Source of the DNA: Austropuccinia psidii
Lineage: Eukaryota; Basidiomycota; Pucciniomycetes; Pucciniales; Sphaerophragmiaceae
Direction of reading: 5' to 3'
Assembly: GCA_023105745.1 (NCBI GenBank)
Contig: JALGQZ010000011.1
Coordinates: 13,731,975-13,795,974 of the forward strand
Length of the DNA: 64,000 bases
The notes under the pieces were generated by a model. It made no database searches, was not told where the DNA came from, and worked only from the letters and a program-made list of their open reading frames with translations. This document shows positions 1 through 12,654 of this stretch, piece by piece; position 1 is the first letter of the stretch; each line of letters begins with the position of its first letter. Made by a program: the position numbers and the translations under genes.

Positions 1-3000
1 TTATATTCTAATTATATCTTTAATGATAATTCTAAGGACACTACTGATTGATAACAGTTTTGTCACGTAAGAATATGGATAATAAGATAACAATGATGGG
101 TTTTCAAGGGAAAAAACCCTTCTTTTTATATCTTTCAAGACTGTCAAGAGTTATTAACTCTTCACACGTCAGAGGAGTGAATATTTGAACTCCAATGATC
201 AGTTTGTGGTTCTGGATCATCAATTCTGACATCGATAGAGGCAGAATTGTGGTTTTGGAACCACAAATGATCATTCTGGATCAATACAGGGTGAAAAAAT
301 TTTCACCTGCCAGGTCAGCACTTGGATGATGTTGTTCTGGTGTCTGTATGATCAATAATGATGATTTTAGAGAGGTTATATCTTCATAAGTATATTATTT
401 TAAGTATGAGAGCAATACTGTTTGAAACAAGTTTGATACAGTCATGTATTGCTAGAAAAACCTTCCAATCAGGATATCTCAGTCAGCTCTTAAGATATAA
501 ATAAACCAAGAGCACAAAATTGAAGGGCTTAATGAGCTCTTCAATTTGGTATGCTTCATGTTTACCCTTCTTTAAAACAGCAAAAGTTATAAGGGTTTTA
601 AGTTTTTGGATGTATTTTTGTACATCAGTATGAGGCTTCAAAAACGTCCATACCAGATATCTTCTTCAATTTGGAAGATATCTGTATTCTGATGATACAT
701 TCTTTTAGGGCTTGATTAGCTCTACAGTTTGGTATATCACACTGTACAGTTGTATGAGTGTATGCCAAAGATACAGGGGTTTGTTTACATTGTTGTTTTC
801 AGAATATCAGTATTTTGGTTGTTAAACCTTTGAACCAAGATCCCTCAGTCAATTTAAGAGATACAGAGGTCTAAGGAGTCTCAAATAAAAGCTCTTGTTT
901 AGATCTTTATTTTTGTTATACTTTTGTACAGGTTTGTACTGTGGAACTCCTTTTGGTGTGGGATTGGATAAGGCAGTCCTTGAGGGGGAAATCATAGGTA
1001 AACAGTTTTGAATTGCTGAAATACTCCTGTAACCAAGGGTGCTAATGGTGCTTTAGCTGCCCCTCTGAATATACTAAACAATCTCCCTACAGAGCTCACA
1101 AATCAATATTTAAGATTGTGGCTTTACAACTAGAGAAGACTTTTCAGCAGTCTCTATCAGACCTATTCAATAATCAGACTAATGATAAAATAATAATAAT
1201 TTTAAATAAATAAATTTGTAGGTGATTTCAAGATGGTAAGATAATAATTGAGTAGATAAATAATAGATATAATAGTACTGAGTGGTGATTTGAAGTTGTT
1301 TTCTTTGTTGAAGGTATTTTGTTTAATGGATAATAGCTCAATATGAGAAAATTTAGTAATAGTGATAAGATAATAATATTGTTTGATATTTTTTAAATAA
1401 GTGTAATTGATAAATAATTTTGATAATGTGTTAAATATATATTTTGTAATAATTATAATAGTGATATGGATTTTCTTCTATTGAGAAGAGTATAATATAA
1501 ATATTTTGTTGAGTATGAGTATTTCACTAATAGATGAATTTATAATATAGGCAGACCTACTGTTAACTACAGCCATATATAAATCACTTTTAATGTAATG
1601 TAATAATAATAATAATAATTTCTAGATTAACCTACTAGTAAGGGATGAATAATGATTCTCCTTCTTGGTATATAATTATTTTCATTAATGGGGAGAAGAG
1701 GAGAAAATGAGAGAGAGAGGCCTCCTTTTATGTTGTGAGAAGTACCCATGTGCTCTCCATATAAATTTTTATTCTTGCCCTTGAGATAATTTTGCTGGTG
1801 TAGATTTTTTTAACAAAAGTCAGATGACCTATCTGTTATACTGCATTAGTACTCTTGCACAGCCTTGAGAAATTATTTCTAGTGTGTAAAATTGGGAATG
1901 GTATCATATGACTGAGTTATTTTCACCATTTGTTTGGTCAAAATGAAGGTTGAGATGTTTTTCTTGGTGGGGATTTTGATAAGAATATCAGGTGACTTCT
2001 CTTTTGCACTGCTTTAGTCAGCTTGCACAGCCTTGAGGAATTAATGCTGGTGAGTAAGGATGAAGATGGTGTCATGTGAATAAGCCCATGTATAATTTGT
2101 TTGTAAGGTTTATTTAGTTCCAGGTGATTATGCTGTGTAATGTGGGGATATCTTCTTGAGTTTTAATTCTTGATTACTTTAATTGCTGTGTGGTTTACAG
2201 CTTTAGTGTATTCCCCTTGCATGAAGCTAGTTGAAATTGAATTGAGTTGTATTTGATGACCCTGAGGCTGTGTACTGTACAGATCTTATGCATGTGGACT
2301 GCATAAGTCTTATTTGGGCTCCTGTATTGTTGTGTAATTTTTTTAAGTTTTTAGTGGATTCTCATGTATTGAGTTGAATTGGATACTGTCATATGATCTT
2401 TGTGTCACATGCACTGTATTTGGTTACTGTAATTCTTAGTAATATAATCTTCTTGATGGATTTAGAGTGGATATAATGTTACAATGTTACTTTGTCCATG
2501 TAATTTTGAGTTTTCTGTATGTATTAAGCCTATTGTTGATCATGTACGCCTTATATGTAAGTTTTATTGTGTAACTCCATAAGATTGGACTCCTCTATTA
2601 TTCATTTAATTATAGAAGTATATTGAATATTTCAATTGTGAATGCTAAAATCTTCCATTCCTCCCTACTATTGATGTTGTTCCTGGGTGTGTGTGATTTT
2701 CAATCATGTCCTTTGAGTGGTGATTTCCTGAATTAGCCATTTTGATCTTGATTTTCCGACTTTTAATTTCCAAAAAATTTCTTGAAACTGGTAAAAAGGT
2801 ATGGAATACCACAGTACAAGCCCTCTTTGACTTTCAGGGGGGTCTTGGTTTTAAAATAAAGGTCATATGGTATCTCCAGTTTTAGTGGTGTTACAGAAAC
2901 ATGGATGATACCATTGTGTAGCTCTCTATGTGAGCTTTAAGAAAAATACCATTTTGGTATAGAATAACTTAAATATGCATAAGTTAGATGAGAGGTGAAA

Positions 3001-3193
3001 ATAAGGGTTTTGACTTGTTTATTCTCCTCTAGGTTTCCTTATTCTGTTTGGATAAGGTTGGTGTTTAATTTAAGAGGGGTTTTTTCCCTTATTTATTACC
3101 TGTATTGACTATGTTTGTTCAATACTTGTCATACCATTATTTATGGTATGTTGGATGTCATGCTAGTGGTCTGTTTTGAGTCACAGGCTGACA
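1..3193 (-). repeat. LTR of a family-1-like Ty3 element, cut by the window edge
   Basis: The right end, GTTTTGAGTCACAGGCTGACA at about 3173-3193, is the reverse complement of the family-1 LTR start seen at 34668 and 42842, so this LTR lies on the minus strand. A short inverted repeat at 247-266 (TTGTGGTT, 4-nt loop, AACCACAA) matches in place and form the hairpins of other family-1 LTRs. The copy exceeds 3.1 kb against about 1.43 kb for the intact LTRs, so it is either a longer subfamily or holds a further insertion between about 1100 and 2780, which I could not delimit. A TAA microsatellite lies near 1602-1620. I see no gene here. The left end and the left target duplication are outside the window; the expected right duplication is AATAT at 3194-3198. 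Confidence 0.6.
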
Positions 3194-3423
3194 AATATTG
3201 ACTTTACAGATATGCCATAAAAATGGTATATGTGTATTTTATCATGGGGAATCCAATGGTATAATTTATTTCAAATTTTTATTCATTGGCTTTTAAGTTA
3301 AACCAAGTTTTATACCAATTTATGGTATTTTTGTAGTTTTAAGGTACTTATTTTTAATGTATAATTATATTAAATATTTCTTGTGACCTTTTTGGGTGTG
3401 TGGTCATATCCCAAAGGTTCACA
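3194..3423 (-). repeat. Terminal fragment of a family-2 LTR (minus orientation)
   Basis: Read on the minus strand this is the first ~230 bp of a family-2 LTR. It starts at TGTGAACCTTTGGGATATG next to 3423 and closely parallels the start of the solo LTR at 58654, including the shared stretch around ACCATGGGGAATCCAATGG. The rest of this LTR lies left of the window, because the family-1-like LTR (1-3193) was inserted into it. It sits inside the gag gene of the next element. Its target duplication should be GATAC (3424-3428), with the partner copy outside the window. Confidence 0.8.
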
Positions 3424-3954
3424 GATACTCAAATGAACATTCAAATGAGGAATCATAAACTCTTGACACAGTTGCCAGGAGGACAAGAGCATGCAATCAA
3501 TTGCATATTCAACAAGAGTTGTGCTCTAGATGACATTGCCAATACCCTACAAGAGGTCAGGAAAAGAACAAATATAGGGAAATGTTCCCCATAAAAAAGC
3601 AGTAGATTCAAATAGAAACAATTTTTCAGGGTGGAAATCAAAGATAAACCCAAAGAAAGAGTGGCAGAAGTGACCAAGAAGAAAAACTCTTGTCACAATT
3701 TTGGGTCAACAGGCCACCATGCTAACACATTTCCAAAGGCAAATAAAAATGTCTATGCCATTGAACAGGTCCCAGAGGAAGAATCTCCAACAGAGAATTC
3801 TGAATCAGACTCTATGGGTGATTCCTTCAGAGAGAACTCTGATGATGACCAAGACCCAAAAGTGGAATTTCTAGTGGAGTACCAAAAGGAAACACAACTA
3901 GAAATTCAGGATATAAAGCTGTAAGCAGGAATTCCACAAGATACTTCAAATAAA
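3424..3954 (+). pseudogene. gag 3' part, zinc-knuckle region (broken)
   Basis: This encodes the end of a Ty3 Gag: the capsid tail, a zinc knuckle, and an acidic linker rich in E, S and D. Gag packages the element RNA, and the CX2CX4HX4C knuckle binds nucleic acid. Two knuckle cysteines are lost here (CHNF and NTFPK where the sister copy has CHNC and NNCPK). A frameshift near 3590 separates the capsid tail from the knuckle, and a TAA at 3922 ends the frame. The homologous stretch is 38557-39091. The 5' half of gag is missing because a family-2 LTR was inserted at 3423. Confidence 0.8.
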
Positions 3955-6900
3955 AACTTGTGTAAACACACACAAGATCAACAGACCTTCCTAGTCACAC
4001 CAACTAGAGGAATGGCATATCTAAATGGGAAAGCCACAAAAATGATTTTTTGTATTGAAAATGCTCAACTCCAATTGATAATTGAGAGTGGGGAAGACTG
4101 CTCAATAGTGGCCAGAGAGTACCTGGAAAACAATTTCCCAAATGTGGAGAAGCAACTCTTGCCAACCAAGGCAAAGAACCTTAAAATTTCATCAGGGAAG
4201 ATGACATCCATTGGGACCATTATCAAAGAGATAATCATACCCCATAAGAAAGGTAATAGAAGATTCAACCCAGAGTTTTTTGTGCTTGAAGATGCTCACA
4301 TCCAAGGATTCTTACTGAGAAAATACTATCAGAGGATTTATGGAAATGAAGTTTACAATAGTAAAAACAGGCACATTACCATAGGTATAAACAAGGAAAA
4401 GGAATTTTCACTTGATATATACCATATATCCAACCAAGACCCTCTAGAAGAATTGATGAGGGAATTCAAAGAGGGACAATTCATTGCTAACCTCACCAGT
4501 AAAGAAAATACTGAGGAAAAATAGACCAGAATTTGCCATTGGTGAAGAACCTTATGGAAAGATCTGAGGCCATGATATAGAGCTATATCTGGATGTGGAA
4601 ATACCTTATTCACCCATTCTCAGAAGACCTCCATATCCAGAAATCTTGGAAACTAGGAAAGAAATTGAAAAACAAATCAATCAACCTATAGATATGAATG
4701 TTATCAGGAAGATAGGACACAATGAAATGGTGGAATTAACCGCTCCTGTCCTTATCACTTCCCATGGTGGAAAATCTAGGTTGTGTGGAGATCTCAGAGC
4801 CTGCAATAACTACAAAGAAGCTGATGGGTACCCTATACAAAGGATACATCATTACCTAGAAAAGCTGGCAAAAGCCAAATACATAACCAAAATGGATTTT
4901 ATGAGCGGCTTTCACCAGAATGGAGTTAAGCCAAAATCCATGAAACTACTCAGAATTATATGTCATATGTGAAAAAATGAGTACACTAGAATGCCTTCTG
5001 GCATCAAAAATGCTCCTCCCCATTTCCAAAGGATGATTGACACAATATCTCAGGAAGGAATATTGGAAAGCTGGATAGTGGTGTATATTACTGATATCCT
5101 TACATACTCAGAGACATGGCAAGACCATTTCCAATACATAGAAAGATTACTAAGTAAATGCACACCAATTAAATTTGTAAGTTTTACTTGAAAAGTGTAA
5201 TTTTGGTAGAAGAACTATTGGCACCAGGACATAAAGTGTCAGGCCTTAGCCTGGCCATAGACAAGAAAACGTAGCAGCTGTACTCCAAACCCAAGTCACA
5301 AAGAACATTAAAGAGACACAATATTTGCTTGGGTTTGCTAGCTACTACAGAAAACACATCAAAAACCTTTCCCACATAACTAGTAGTATATACAGGTTAT
5401 GTTCAAAAGACTTAGTCTTTGGAATTACCAAGGAAAGGAGGGATGCATATGATAGGATCAAATATGAACTAACTAATGCACCTGTCCTCATACTTACAAA
5501 TTTGAACTACAATTAAGGTTATATATAGAAGCAGCTTATATTCAAGGCCTAGGAGCAGCCCTTCATCAAAGACAAATTGTGGATGGTGAACCAAGGGAGG
5601 GAGTAATATGCTAAATCTCCAGGAAATTGAAAGATTCAGAGGCCAGTTATGGGTCTACTCAGACTGAATGCTTATGATTAGTCTGGGCCCTATGAAAACT
5701 CTATTATTACTTGGAGGGTGCAGTCTGTGAAGTCTACACAGACTGCACAGCCTTGAAGTCTTTACTTAAAATGAAGACTACAAATAGACACATGTTGAGG
5801 TGGCAAATAGCCATCCCATAGTATAGAGGTAACATGAATATCATATAAAAAGAAGGCAAAAGCCACAACAATGCAGATGGCCTCAGTAGATGGCCAATGG
5901 ACAATGTCAAAAGCAACCCAGCTTATTACCCTGAAGTACCTTCCAAAATTCCTACCCATTTCATGGAAATACATAAAAGGAAAATCTTGAGATTTTTGGA
6001 ATGGGCACAATAATTTGGTACCTCAGACAGTGATAAAACTGAAGCACAAGGAACAGAGACTCCGATATTGGTGATAAGTTCCCCAGAGCTGCATAATGTA
6101 TTTTTCAGTTCAGTAACTAAAACGTATGCCAAGAACAAACAGTGTAGCATAACATTACAACTCCTTCAACAGAAGTACAGGAGCCCAGGACTGGAATCCC
6201 AGTTAGAGCAGCCCTTTTTGAGGGACTATAAGGATAATAAATCTTTCCTTACAGATGGACTACTCTATCACAGAGAGAAGCATACTAGTTCCCTCACAGT
6301 GATAGATAGAGACCCCATATCCCTGATCCTGCAAGAATTCCATGACTGCCCCTACATGGGACACATGGGTGAAGATAGGACAAAATAGAGAGTCACAAGC
6401 ACAGCTTGGTGGCCCCAATGGGAACAAGAGTTGAGTGAATACGTCAACAATTTTGAAAGATTCTAGAAGGCAAACTAAAAACACAGGAAGAGATATGGGC
6501 TACTTCAACATATAGAAGAACCTAAAAACCCATGGGAAACAATCAACATGGAATGGTTCACAGGACTAGTCCCACAAGGAAAGGAAAACCTCAATGCTTT
6601 CCTAGTCATAGCTGATAGCTATAGTAAAAGTGTAAGGTGACTACCATGTCACAAGGAAAACACAGCTATGGATACAGCCTTGTTATTCTGGAATAACATC
6701 ATATCCACATGTGGAGTCCCTCAAATTATCATTAGTGATAGGAACCCAAAATTAACATCAGAATTTGGACCAACCTCTATGAAATGCTTGGAACAAAACT
6801 TACATTTTCTACAGCTTATCATCCACAGAATGATGTTTTAGCTGAAAGGATGATCCAGACAATGGAGGATATCATCAGAAGATTCTGTGCATATGGAATA

Positions 6901-7005
6901 GAATCAAAGGATCATGTAGGATATGCCCTTGGCTGGTTCACACTTCTACCAGAAGTCCAACTGGCTTACAAAACTAGCCAGAACTTGTATGCCAATGGAG
7001 AAGAA
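3955..7005 (+). pseudogene. Ty3 pol polyprotein (broken): protease, RT, RNase H, integrase
   Basis: The order is protease (about 3958-4400), reverse transcriptase (about 4520-5190), RNase H (about 5320-5800) and integrase (about 6260-7005), the Ty3 order. Catalytic residues are damaged: the protease motif reads ESG where the sister copy has DSG, and the RT motif reads YITD instead of YIDD. The integrase zinc finger is recognisable (HDCPYMGHMGEDRT) but its second half is altered. The core [14 protein letters not shown] remains. Several stops and frameshifts split it. The C-terminal part and chromodomain-like tail are absent because similarity ends near 7005. Confidence 0.85.
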
Positions 7006-7842
7006 AACCGAGTGATTTTGCGTTATTTCATTGAGAACTCCCCGTTTTCTCCAACCAAAATAGAACTCATGATTTTTATGAGCCTGCAAGCATGTACTGG
7101 CTTACCTGCTACACTGTCTCCATCTTAAATGTTTTATTTTATTCAATTATTAGGTTCAAACTTTAACATAAAAATTGAAATTTATTATTTTAAATCTTTA
7201 TGATTTCATAAAATATTATATGACATCTTTTAATTTTGTAAATAAATTATTCTTAATTTATTTTGATGATGTCATAAAAATCTTACTATGACAGCATTTA
7301 TATTTTTGTATTTACAATATTTAAGAAGATCATTCTTACCTCTGAATGATACCTCAGAGCTCTAACACATTACATTTTTACAAATTAAAATTACTTAAAT
7401 TTTTACTTTATAAATATAAGCTCTCTCACAAATAAGTTATTTAATTCATTTCTGAACTTTATCATACTTTTGAAGCTTGAATTCCAACAGTACTTCATTA
7501 AAAACTTACAGTGAGGTCTCTATTTTTATTATAAAATAGTATTCCACTGTAAATTAATTTATTAAATTCCTTTTATACAGACTGGAAGTCACAAAAGAGA
7601 CCCAAGCTTACAATGTTGGTAACTGGTATATTGTCACAATGCCATCTCCCAGACCTGCACAAGGGGAAATATTTCTTAAAAAGGTCATTAGAACAATTGA
7701 AATACTGGTTGATTGTGACAATGGTTGTCTTCCCTATGAGTTCCAAAAATGAAAGTCAAAATTCCATGGGGCTTCATAATTTCAGATTTCCTTCCTGTAA
7801 AAAAGGAGAATCTCTGGATATACTTCAAAAAGAAACTTTTCA
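7006..7842. other. AT-rich stretch, no recognised gene
   Basis: This lies between the truncated integrase and the left copia LTR. It is very AT-rich at 7136-7560. An 88-codon open frame at 7613-7879 runs into the copia LTR, has no motif I recognise and no homologue in the window, so I do not call it a gene. Confidence 0.5.
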
Positions 7843-8232
7843 TGAAATGGAAAAGCTCATCTTGGTGATAGTGGGTTAATTTGCCATGAGAAGTACTTTG
7901 CAGAGTAGTTCTGAATCTAAGATATCATAAAAAATTGAAATACAATATAAAGTATAGAAGAAAATCTATCTGTTGGGGTTATAAAATAAATAAACATACC
8001 CTAATTATTAGATAAGAATTAGGTAAATATTTTTAAAAGCCTTCTATTTTAGCTATCCAACTATCTCATTTTGAATAGTGATATTGCAATACGTATAAAA
8101 ACCATTATTGAGCAGTTTAGCTATATTACTGACTATTTTCATTTGTTTAACCACCTGTTAGATAGCAGTCTTTTCCTCTTTATTCAGAGTACTGCTTAAA
8201 CTCAAAGTTGTTGACTGTATAAAATCATATCA
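7843..8232 (+). repeat. Left (5') copia LTR
   Basis: It aligns over its whole length with 12265-12654. Shared landmarks are TGAAATG at the start, CTATCCAACTATCTCATTTT in the middle, and ATTTTCATTTG with a following CCACCT block toward the end. It ends CATATCA. Divergence from the right LTR is substantial by eye. Confidence 0.65.
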
Positions 8233-8490
8233 GATATATGCTCTATCTGAAAAATGTCAAGCAGAAGGATTCATTAGATAGTTTATTGTGGAAATAAAGA
8301 AAAATCTGAACATTGTACCTTCTTACCAGAACACCTATTGTGGAGGAGAATTGAGTTCTTCTCAGCTCATAATTTATGCTAAGAATAACAGTGTGTCACT
8401 GAAAAATTTGATAATCATACAGCAAAGGAAATTTTTGATTGAGCCACTCATAGATGTTAAGAAACTTATTCCCTTCAAAATCAAGGTAAA

Positions 8491-10319
8491 TGTAAGGTGT
8501 GGATATGAAACTTTGATTAAAAATCAAGTACTTTTTCTGTCCTCAAAATTTGTATAAGGTAAAAATCAATTAAAAATAGTAAGAAATATTATTTTTAAGA
8601 GAAAACACGCCAATTTTATTGTTTATAACTTTATTAGTATAAAACAATAATATTATAAAGATTTATTGTTTTACCAACAATAAAAATTTATCAAAAAAAT
8701 ACTCTACAAGAGATATTTAAGGCTACAAAATAAATTTCTTCAAGAGCAATTTCCATTGGAATTAATTGAGCAAAGAACTGAAAGCAATTAATTTAAGAAC
8801 AAAGTATTTAAAAAGAATATTAAAGAGAAAACACACCCCAAAAGTGACCAGAGTGAATTTGGAAACAAAGTGACAAAGTTTACAGTGATGAAAGATGCTT
8901 TAATTCACTTTTGGGGTGGTTCAGGGGTAAAAATGATTATAAAAGTTTCAAAAAATGATTATAATGATTTTTTCACGTGGTTAAAAGGTTTAAAATTATT
9001 TAAGAAAGGTGGTTGGAATCTTTTATTGATTGGTTTAACAATGTTTAAACTAATTATAAAAGGAAAAGATTCTAACATGAAGAGAAAAGTGGGGCAAAGA
9101 AGACATTCTTTTATAGACATCAATTTTCTTACTCCAAAAGTAAATTTTACTCTTGTTAGTCGTGAAAAATAGTCTGACAACAAAAAAGCCAATTATGGCA
9201 TCATTGAACCCTGGTTTAGACTAAAAAAGGGCTGGTTTAAGCCATTTTTAGCTATTTTAGACCCTTAAATAAGCCTTTACTATAACAATACCTGGTCTAG
9301 AGACTTCAAAACACGTCACAATGTGTGTAAGAGACGTAGAAACCAGTTAAAACTGTTTTTACTATGATTGTTTTATCTTAAGGGTAGTTTTACCCTCTTG
9401 GCAACAGCTAAAACTATCCCAGTTGGTATCAAAACCTTATCATCAATTGAGTCCACAGACCCTGTAACTCAATTCCAGGCCAAAATTGATGAGCTTTTGC
9501 GTGAAATTTGACACCACACGCCTGTCTGCAAGGATTTTGGGGGTCTGGCTCCCCCTTAGAGCTAGAGTTCCTTTTCCCCCCTAATTTTAATCTTTCCAAT
9601 TTATTTTTTCCTTTAATTCCTCATCATGTATTATACTTGTAATTTACATATGTAATTCAATTGAATTGTACAGTACAATACAGTAATAATTGATACCTCA
9701 TATGTAAATCAAGGTTCACTTATGTAATACACGCGCACATTTTGACATTTCAATTGAATTCAATTGAAAATACTTCAATTCCTCATAAATTCTAAACTAA
9801 ACACAACACCTCAATTTTAACACAAAAATTGATGGTTAACACCACATGTGGTGTGAATTAAATTAAAGTTTTGAGGATTTTCAAATTTTGTATTAAAAAT
9901 ACTGAAAAGTTAATTTAAGCTTCTTTAGAGTTGAGTTACAAAAATTTCATCCAGAGGTGACCCCACTTTATTTTTAATGAGTAATCCAATGGTGTGATAA
10001 TTTCTTTATGTTTATTTATTGGATAAAAAGCTACAATATATTTTATATAACTTTTTACCAAAAATATTTTAATTTCACAATTTTTATTCAAAATTCATTT
10101 TTACCTGATTTTTACAAGTAAAAATATAATTTCATAATTTTAAATTTTATTGTAATTTTATTTTTAAATTATAATTAAATTTTGATTTTCAAATATAAAT
10201 TTGTATTTATATTTCAATTCTTCTTTTTATAATATAAATAAATTTATTTTATTTATATTTGTATCTTAATTTATCTTTTGTGGTCTTTTGGGTATATGAA
10301 AATACCTCTAAGGCTCACA
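8491..10319 (-). repeat. Family-3 solo LTR inside the copia element
   Basis: On the plus strand it starts TGTAAGGTGTGGATATGAAAC and ends CCTCTAAGGCTCACA, the same ends as both LTRs of the complete family-3 element at 48118-58206. It aligns with them along all 1829 bp, with scattered substitutions. The flanks are GTAAA (8486-8490) and GTAAC (10320-10324), a target duplication with one mismatch. With no internal region next to it, it is best explained by LTR-LTR recombination. Confidence 0.9.
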
Positions 10320-12210
10320 GTAACTACCACTGTAATCAACACATTATCCAAGATTGAGCCCTGAGGACAGATCCTAGATTCTTGGACCTTTGAGAAATCC
10401 TCAGATGGTTGGAGGCTCCTTAACCTAGACACAGGGAAGATACAAGTGTCAAGAGGTCACACCCAATTCGTTAGTAATTCAGCTCAAACTATGTTTCAAC
10501 CCTCCTCCATCCTTTCATCTGTGATACCCTTAATATAAAGCTACACATTCAAATCTCTAAATGTCATGACTCCTAATTTGAAGGAACCTCCATCCTCCCC
10601 ATTAAAAAGCTAATTCCCCCCTTCAGTTCCTACTCCTACAATTACAGTTACTTAGAGTTCTAGGACTTACAAATAGGTACATTTCTATGATAACGCGGCA
10701 AGAAGTATGTCTAGTTCTATTATTAAGGATAATACTTCATGAGGGAAAGGAATTAATCACAGTACTTATCAGTTATTTCTTACTGATTTATTTCCTTATT
10801 CAAAAGCTGTGTCTGACCCATTGAAAGAAGGCTATGAATTCAGAATACAACTCACTAATGTCACAACACTTGTGAATTAGTTCCATAACCTGAAAAACCC
10901 AATCAGATCATTGTGGGGATGTGGAGGCTTACATCAAAGCACAATCAACTTGGTGAGAGCTCTTGATATAATTTCTATTGGGTATTTCTGGGAAATCATG
11001 AAGAACACATGCTACATTACTATGCTATGTTGGTTTCTTTTTGTCCTAATGAAGCCATCAGATTCATTATTTCCTGGGTTGTGTATTTATCTTAAATTAA
11101 TTATCAATTTTACATTAAAACTGGATTCCTTCATGGAAAAATTGATGCATTAGTATATTTTATGTAGCTTAAGGGGTATGAAGTGAAGGGAATATAGAGG
11201 TGGGCTTAGTTACTTCAAAAATATCTGTATAATGCAAAGGAAGCATCAAGGATGTGGAAATCTAATTTGACTTCCACACTCAACTAGCTTTGCTTAGCAA
11301 GCTCCCAGTATTAACAATGGGTGTATCATCAGTAGGTCAGAATGAGATATACTCAAATTCCTATATGAATAAATTTCTATCCTTGAGCTCAAGTTCAAGA
11401 AAGGGCCTACTCAGTATTTAGGCTATAGCTTAAATTGGACTGATAAAACGCTTGATATTGAACAGGTTAATTTAATTAAGGATATTATTTTCACGTTTGA
11501 AATACATGACAGAAACACTGAAGACTGCTTGCAGCAGTATTTTTTCAATTAATTAGACTCAGGTATTTCATATGAAATAATGGAGATTACCTCATTTCAG
11601 CAAGCAATAGGGAGTATAAACTATCTGGCCCACCACTCACGGAATGATGTTTTATTTAATGTGAATTAACTATCAAGGTATTCTACCAGACCAAATAGAT
11701 CCCATCGGAATTCTCTCAAACACTTACTGCATTATCTGCAAGGGAAAAAGGATAAAGTTTTGATTTATATTCAAATCATGGGAAACGAATACTTTAAGAG
11801 TTGGGCAGATGTGGATTAGGAAAACATTAGAGATGATTGGAAATAGGTATCAGGTTATTTGATATTTGCATATGGTAATCCAGCTTGCTGGTTAAATAGG
11901 AAAAAATCCTTTGTTGCTCAATATACAAGTGAAGGAAAATACATCTCCGTGAATATCCTTTTAAAGAGATTGAGAATTCTTACATTTTCTCTTTCTGATT
12001 TGGGTCACAACATCTTTCATCCTACCCTCTATAATGAAAACTCGAGAGCTGTAATAACTTCTAAACAGGCCTCACTGAATGGTAACACAAAAAATATTAA
12101 GATAAGGTGTCGGCATGTGCGTCATTGTGTTTTTAAGGATATTATTAAAGTGGTTCAAGTCTCAACCAATGATATGATAGAAGATCTTTTGACAAAACAC
12201 TTGGAGTGAT
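10320..12210 (+). pseudogene. copia pol remnant: RT and RNase H
   Basis: Relics of the copia polyprotein appear in several frames. Near 11100 the RT core reads roughly IKTGFLHGKID, parallel to the family motif DVKTAFLHG. Around 11575 comes a segment reading QQAIGSINYLA. The C-terminal RNase H runs from about 11750 to 12209 and ends VSTNDMIEDLLTKHLE, the hallmark copia ending before the 3' LTR. Many stops interrupt it, so it cannot be translated. The part before 10700 is too decayed to assign; gag and integrase cannot be picked out with confidence. Confidence 0.75.
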
Positions 12211-12250
12211 CAAGATGAAAAAAGTCTTTAGCAATGAAACTTTGAAGATC

Positions 12251-12262
12251 CGGGAGGAGTGG
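12251..12262 (+). other. copia polypurine tract
   Basis: The purine-rich run CGGGAGGAGTGG lies directly before the right LTR and about 40 bp after the end of the RNase H frame. This is the normal place for the plus-strand primer of reverse transcription. Confidence 0.6.
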
Positions 12263-12264
12263 TG

Positions 12265-12654
12265 TGAAATGTAAAAGATAATCCTGGTGATAATTGGTTA
12301 ATTTTGTCCGAGAATTACTTAATATAGGAGTACTAAATCTAAAATCTAATACATATTTTGAATACAATATTAAGTATAGAAATAAACCTATTTCGGGGGG
12401 TTTCAATCAGATAAATGGATCTTGGTAATTAGATAACAATTAGATCAAAATTCTAAAAAGCCATCTTATTATAACTATCCAACTATCTCATTTTCAATAG
12501 TAATATTCAAATACTCGCAGACACCATTTTGGAGTAGTATAGGTATATTACCGACTATTTTCATTTTTTTAGCCACCTATTAGCTAAAAGTTTTTAAATC
12601 ATGGTTCAGAGTACTGTGTACTATCAATGTTGTTCAGTTTATAGAGCTATATTA
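12265..12654 (+). repeat. Right (3') copia LTR
   Basis: Partner of 7843-8232, with the same length when the ends are set at TGAAATG and TATATTA. The true start may be two bases earlier (TGTGAAATG at 12263). No matching target duplication is visible at the outer edges. Confidence 0.65.

Larger units (their letters stand above)
3424..7005 (+). mobile_element. Decayed family-1 Ty3/gypsy internal region
   Basis: This stretch is collinear with the internal region of the family-1 element at 34668-44261, from the middle of gag (matching about 38557) to the last third of integrase (matching about 42120). It has no LTRs of its own in the window. Its left edge is the family-2 LTR insertion at 3423. 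Its right edge near 7005 is where similarity stops abruptly just after the integrase core, which suggests a deletion. Many stops and frameshifts show it is inactive and older than the copy at 34.7-44.3 kb. Confidence 0.88.
7843..12654 (+). mobile_element. Decayed Ty1/copia retrotransposon
   Basis: Two similar sequences of about 390 bp (7843-8232 and 12265-12654) flank a region whose 3' part encodes copia-type RT and RNase H relics. The right repeat is preceded by a purine tract, as expected for a plus-strand element. The stretch 8233-8490 would be the leader and start of gag but shows only a poor open frame. A family-3 solo LTR (8491-10319) sits inside. I found no target duplication at the outer ends; given the divergence of the two LTRs this is an old copy. 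LTR boundaries are good to a few bases. Confidence 0.7.

Noticed and set aside
8288..8557. 89-codon open frame crossing the start of the family-3 solo LTR
   Set aside because: Its last 22 codons are LTR sequence also seen at 48118-48184, so the frame is a chance fusion of copia leader and LTR.
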